Shown here: positions 5,460 to 8,851 of the stretch, piece by piece
How positions within the stretch are numbered: position 1 is the stretch's first letter
Layout: each line of letters opens with the position of its first letter
Source of the DNA: Fidelibacterota bacterium
GTDB taxonomy: Bacteria; Marinisomatota; Marinisomatia; Marinisomatales; TCS56
DNA: 8,851 nucleotides
Direction of reading: 5' to 3'
Assembly: GCA_030634675.1 (NCBI GenBank)
Contig: DAOWAH010000050.1
Coordinates: forward strand, 1-8,851
Notes under the pieces: model-generated
Databases searched by the model: none
Told to the model about the DNA's origin: nothing
The model's input: the letters and a program-made list of their open reading frames with translations, nothing else
Translations under genes and position numbers: made by a program

Positions 5460-6635
5460 CTAATCCCGCGCTAAAAATATTTCCATAGTCGTCCCCGACC
5501 CAATTTCAGATTGTACAACCCTGATTTTTCCTTTATGGATTTCGGTGATTATTCTTCGAGTAAGTGAGAGACCGAGTCCCCATCCACGGTCTTTAGTGCT
5601 GAAACCGGGACGAAAGATATTTTTCCAATCCCGGCGGGGTATTCCTTTACCATTATCAGTAATGAGAAGGTACAGGCCGTTTACATCTTCGGTCTGCGTT
5701 ATTTTTATTTCACCATCATCCCGATTGATAGCATCAGCGGCATTTTTAATCACATTTTCAATAGCCCAGGATAGTAAAATACCATTACCAAAATATTTAC
5801 TATCCGGGGGAATAGCATTAGTAATCCGGATATTTTTTCCCAAGGAAGGTAAACGACGACGAAGATATTCGGCGACAAGCTCCACACACTCTGACAAATT
5901 TATCTCCTTGAATTCGGATTCAGACCCCATTTTACTAAAACGGTTATTCACTTTTTGTAATCGATCCAGATCAATTTCCATATCATCGATAATATCAGCA
6001 CAATTATCCGGATGTGCTTTTAACCATTCAATCCACCCCATCAAGGCTGAAACCGGAGTACTCAATTGATGGGCTGTTTCGCGCGCCATTCCAACCCAAA
6101 TATGACGTTTTTCACTATTACGAATTACGGAAAATCCGATAAAGCCCAATAAAATGAATAATGCTACTGTACCCATCTCTAAAAAAGGTAACCATTGTAA
6201 TTTGCGTATCAACCGAGAATCCCCATAATGGATATTACCGATCAGAATTTCCTGTTGCGTTTGTGGGTTGATAAATACAATAAGTATTGGATCATTAGCA
6301 GCATCCATTGTTTTGCGATATGCAATTAATTCACCTTCTGTAAAAGACGTATCGGGTAAATTGCGGTAAAAAGTAGGTATTAGATCAGCATTAGAATAGA
6401 TGATCGGAAACTGAACCTTTTTTATTATCTCTTCAAATACAAAATTGAGATTGGCATCGGATTGATCCGCAGCGGTTTTAGCAATGATCTCGGCATATAT
6501 TTTGATAATCTGCCGGTTATCCTCGCGTAATTCATTAACGATTCGTTGGGAATACATCAATAATGCCACCACCATGACAATACCGGTAATAAACAGACCA
6601 GCCTTAATATTTCCAGCGTGACGATACCAGTTCAT
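5460..6635 (-). CDS. Two-TM sensor histidine kinase with HQLxTP H-box
   Basis: 391 residues from the ATG at 6635. TM1 is at about 12-28, a periplasmic domain of unrecognised type at about 29-151, and TM2 at about 152-171. The cytoplasmic part has a HisKA-type H-box MARETAHQLSTPVSAL (183-198) with phosphoacceptor H189, then the ATPase N-box ENVIKNAADAI (293-303; N294, N298), G1 DNGKGIP (327-333; D327), F-region FRPGFSTK (341-348), G2 GWGLGLSL (351-358) and a G3-like GSGTT (379-383). All catalytic elements are intact. Gln follows the phosphoacceptor His where most HisKA kinases have Glu or Asp. A longer frame up to 6764 exists, but it would overlap yfhO by 130 bp and add 43 non-hydrophobic residues before TM1. 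The ATG at 6635 overlaps the yfhO stop as TAATG and has GGA upstream, so I place the start there. No response regulator is adjacent. The signal is unknown; coupling to yfhO suggests an envelope or glycan theme. Confidence 0.92.
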   Translation of the reverse strand: MNWYRHAGNIKAGLFITGIVMVVALLMYSQRIVNELREDNRQIIKIYAEIIAKTAADQSDANLNFVFEEIIKKVQFPIIYSNADLIPTFYRNLPDTSFTEGELIAYRKTMDAANDPILIVFINPQTQQEILIGNIHYGDSRLIRKLQWLPFLEMGTVALFILLGFIGFSVIRNSEKRHIWVGMARETAHQLSTPVSALMGWIEWLKAHPDNCADIIDDMEIDLDRLQKVNNRFSKMGSESEFKEINLSECVELVAEYLRRRLPSLGKNIRITNAIPPDSKYFGNGILLSWAIENVIKNAADAINRDDGEIKITQTEDVNGLYLLITDNGKGIPRRDWKNIFRPGFSTKDRGWGLGLSLTRRIITEIHKGKIRVVQSEIGSGTTMEIFLARD

Positions 6636-8851
6636 TATTTCCGCTTTACCAGTCCCGTGATTTGCCTGCGAATTAAAACAGTCAGCCGGGAGCGGTATAT
6701 CCATCCCAGCATGATTAGAGTCATAAGGAGTGATAGCCTGGATATCAACCTTGTTAATTTCCATTTGTGGTCATTATACCAAAACCGCACCGTATGCTTG
6801 CCTTCCGGCACCACCACCGCTCGGAGGACATGATTAGTCTGATAAATTGTTGTTTCAATTCCGTCAATGGATGCCAACCAACCGGGTTTGTAATAATTTT
6901 CTGATAGCACAAGTAAACCGGTAGCCTCAGCATCAACCGTCAGGTTGATTTCATTTTCAGAATAGCGATCGACGGATACATCACCACCGCCAACACCTGG
7001 CAATTCTTCAGCATGATAATTGACCACGATTGCTTCTTTCTCCGGCCGGAAATCTTTAGTCAGGGTACCGGTCAGTGATTCTTTTTGTGAATCAGCATTG
7101 ATTATCCGATTAACCATCCAGGCTTTGGGCAGTACACTGGTGTTTTCATAGACTTTGCGCGCACCAGGCAAGACCAATTTCATACTTGGATGAGGAATAT
7201 TTTTATTGGTAACCAAGTATTTTACATTCAGCATATTTAATATGGATACATTATTTAGCCCACCCGCGTCCATCAGATCCTGATAGGTACGCAGTTTAAC
7301 TGGGCGGTAACCACCGATACTTGCCAGCCCGAAATAGCCATACCAGTTGGTGTTCGTTTCATCTATTGGAAATATCCGGAATAGATCTTTATCCGCAGTT
7401 AGAAAATCAGTTATCACATTAGATTGAAATTGCTGTTCCATCTTGCGGGATTTATGCAAATACAAGAATTCGTTATCAACGACCCAGAGGTCAACTATCG
7501 TCAGGGCAATAATTGCAATACCCACGAATTGTGGCTTCACTTTTTGCTTAATTCCCAGCCAGAGTGCGGCAAACCCGCCCGTCGAAATAGCCAATGCCAG
7601 AATGATACCTTTCTGGAACAACTCTTGGCGCACAGACTTAATCTGTGCGATGACTCGCGGATCATATTGACCCGCTTCAGTGGGTTTAAGAAAAGACATA
7701 AGGGAGTTGCCGAATAATAAATAAACCAGCGTCAGACCAATGAAACCACCGAATACGAGCACAACTTTTTTAATAACCTTCTGGTTCAATTCCGAATCTT
7801 CTTTCATGCATTTTAGAATATTATCCAGTCCGAAAGCAGCTAAAATCCCAAAAGTAAAAGGTAGCAGAGCGTAAATCATAGAGGGAACGCGAAATTTGCT
7901 GAAGAATGGTGCCAGGTGAAACAGGGGACTGAATAAAATCGGCAAATAACGCCCAAAGCCTACCAGTAAAATCAAACCTGATGTAATCCAAAGAAAAGTC
8001 TGGAAACGATCAGGTTTTTTCAGAACAGCACCTAGAATGGCAATCAAAACCACTAATAACCCAAAATAATGCGTCGATTGGGTAAACGGCATGCCACCCC
8101 AGTAAGCGGCACTTTTTATATCGCGGGTTGGAAAATTCTGCAAACCGTAATAATAGGGATAAATGAAAGAAATTAATTCGTATGGTTCGAATGACCACTG
8201 GGTTGCATAATCCCATTTTACGCCTGATTCAGTTTCGCCGGATTGATCAAGAACTGAGGGTGCACCCCGATTGGAGTGACCTTGGAATTCATGGACAAAA
8301 ACGTACGGTGTTGAGGCTATTAAAATCGCTAATAACAAACCACTTATTACCAATAAAGATGCCTTCCCATCCGGTTTAAAAGGCCATTGCTTTCCTATCA
8401 ACATACTGACTTGTAACCAGATCCACCAGAAGACAATAATCATCCAGGTATAATAAACAATTTGCGGATGATTAGCCCATAATTGCAGGGATGCTGCAAT
8501 TGCCAATAAAAGCACTCCCCGCCAGGTTTTCTTCCGCAAACAGTAATCAGCTGTTAAGAATACCCAGGGCGCATAGGCCAGGGCGATCAGCTTGGACGAA
8601 TGTCCGGCATTGATTAAGCCGAACATATACGGTGTAATACTATATATGATACTGCCAAAAAGAGTTGCTATAAGACTGATCTTTTGTCGTCGTAACAATA
8701 CATAGATACCTAGCCCGCTGATCGAGAAATAGAACCAATATACCAAACCCCGATTGTACAAGAAAAAATTCAATAGACTCCTAGTAGGGTCTCCAGGCGT
8801 GCTAATATGACTACCAAATGCGGGCATACCACTGAACAAATGGGGATACCA
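6635..8851 (-). CDS. YfhO-family polytopic membrane protein (partial, N-terminus off window)
   Basis: The frame is open to the right edge (first residues WYPHLFSGMPAFG), giving 738 residues to the stop. YfhO proteins are usually somewhat longer, so the first TM helix and preceding segment are probably missing. An apparent start at 8839 is a TTG inside the conserved WYPHLFSGMP stretch and is not real. Numbering from the edge, family features are NAGHSSKLIALAYAPW (81-96), ANHPQIVYY (126-134), many TM helices up to about 460, then a soluble extracytoplasmic portion with MLNVKYLVTNK (540-550) and the beta-rich ENYYKPGWLASIDG (651-664). A last TM lies near 701-718, followed by a basic tail. YfhO members are GT-C-like membrane proteins; in Gram-positives one is implicated in glycosylation of lipoteichoic acid. 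The substrate in this organism is unknown. The gene overlaps the histidine kinase start by one base. Confidence 0.9.
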   Translation of the reverse strand, partial: WYPHLFSGMPAFGSHISTPGDPTRSLLNFFLYNRGLVYWFYFSISGLGIYVLLRRQKISLIATLFGSIIYSITPYMFGLINAGHSSKLIALAYAPWVFLTADYCLRKKTWRGVLLLAIAASLQLWANHPQIVYYTWMIIVFWWIWLQVSMLIGKQWPFKPDGKASLLVISGLLLAILIASTPYVFVHEFQGHSNRGAPSVLDQSGETESGVKWDYATQWSFEPYELISFIYPYYYGLQNFPTRDIKSAAYWGGMPFTQSTHYFGLLVVLIAILGAVLKKPDRFQTFLWITSGLILLVGFGRYLPILFSPLFHLAPFFSKFRVPSMIYALLPFTFGILAAFGLDNILKCMKEDSELNQKVIKKVVLVFGGFIGLTLVYLLFGNSLMSFLKPTEAGQYDPRVIAQIKSVRQELFQKGIILALAISTGGFAALWLGIKQKVKPQFVGIAIIALTIVDLWVVDNEFLYLHKSRKMEQQFQSNVITDFLTADKDLFRIFPIDETNTNWYGYFGLASIGGYRPVKLRTYQDLMDAGGLNNVSILNMLNVKYLVTNKNIPHPSMKLVLPGARKVYENTSVLPKAWMVNRIINADSQKESLTGTLTKDFRPEKEAIVVNYHAEELPGVGGGDVSVDRYSENEINLTVDAEATGLLVLSENYYKPGWLASIDGIETTIYQTNHVLRAVVVPEGKHTVRFWYNDHKWKLTRLISRLSLLMTLIMLGWIYRSRLTVLIRRQITGLVKRK

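Noticed and set aside
5545..6069. A 174-codon plus-strand open frame opposite the histidine kinase
   Set aside because: It is antisense to a gene with all catalytic motifs, shows no recognisable domain, and is rich in Ser, Arg and Ile, as expected for a shadow frame.
6636..6764. A 43-codon upstream extension of the histidine kinase frame starting with ATG at 6764
   Set aside because: It overlaps the conserved C-terminal region of yfhO by 130 bp, is not hydrophobic or conserved-looking, and the TAATG junction at 6635 gives a standard coupled start right before TM1.
1..8851. Defence island, prophage, insertion sequence or CRISPR content
   Set aside because: I found no transposase, integrase, nuclease, toxin-antitoxin pair, direct-repeat array or long terminal inverted repeats. 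All genes are housekeeping or envelope related and co-directional.

Overview
This window looks like a compact stretch of a bacterial chromosome. Every credible gene lies on the minus strand and they abut almost end to end, so transcription runs from high to low coordinates. No tRNA, rRNA, CRISPR array, transposase or phage gene is visible. Several protein features recall Bacteroidota and their FCB-group relatives: a BatA-type double-membrane-anchored VWA protein, a histidine kinase with an HQLxTP phosphoacceptor box and a GWGLGLSL G-box, an Fmt reading AFRILP where most Fmts read AYGxILP, and a large YfhO membrane protein with GHxxK and NHPQ motifs. My best guess is an FCB-group bacterium, possibly an uncultured lineage. 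This is inference from remembered family patterns, not a search.

Layout in the direction of transcription. (1) 8851-6635: a YfhO-family polytopic membrane protein, cut at its N-terminus by the window edge. (2) 6635-5460: a two-TM sensor histidine kinase whose ATG overlaps the yfhO stop (TAATG). (3) A 116-bp gap with a weak candidate promoter and a 6-bp inverted repeat. (4) 5343-4999: yajC. (5) 4999-4478: def, again joined by TAATG. (6) An 80-bp gap holding a perfect 14-bp palindrome and a second inverted repeat. (7) 4397-3465: fmt, then 3472-2138 rsmB, 2141-1380 a membrane-anchored three-PASTA protein, 1379-789 a SEC59/dolichol-kinase-like CTP-dependent lipid kinase, and 792 to the left edge a BatA-like VWA protein cut at its C-terminus. 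Junctions in this last group overlap by 8 or 4 bp or abut directly.

How the genes may work together. def and fmt form the initiator-methionine formylation/deformylation pair, and rsmB modifies 16S rRNA. YajC is a Sec translocon accessory, so yajC-def-fmt-rsmB forms a translation and export block. The next three genes (PASTA, lipid kinase, BatA-VWA) are all membrane-associated and point to envelope work. YfhO and the kinase form a separate envelope/signalling pair. The most interesting point is the PASTA protein. It follows def-fmt-rsmB, the neighbourhood where Firmicutes encode the PASTA Ser/Thr kinase PrkC and its phosphatase, but here it has no kinase domain. I see no clear evidence of a wholly new defence or mobile system. 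Four starts are non-ATG (TTG for the lipid kinase; GTG for fmt, rsmB and yajC), and the longest open frames overcall the starts of fmt and the histidine kinase; I have corrected both.
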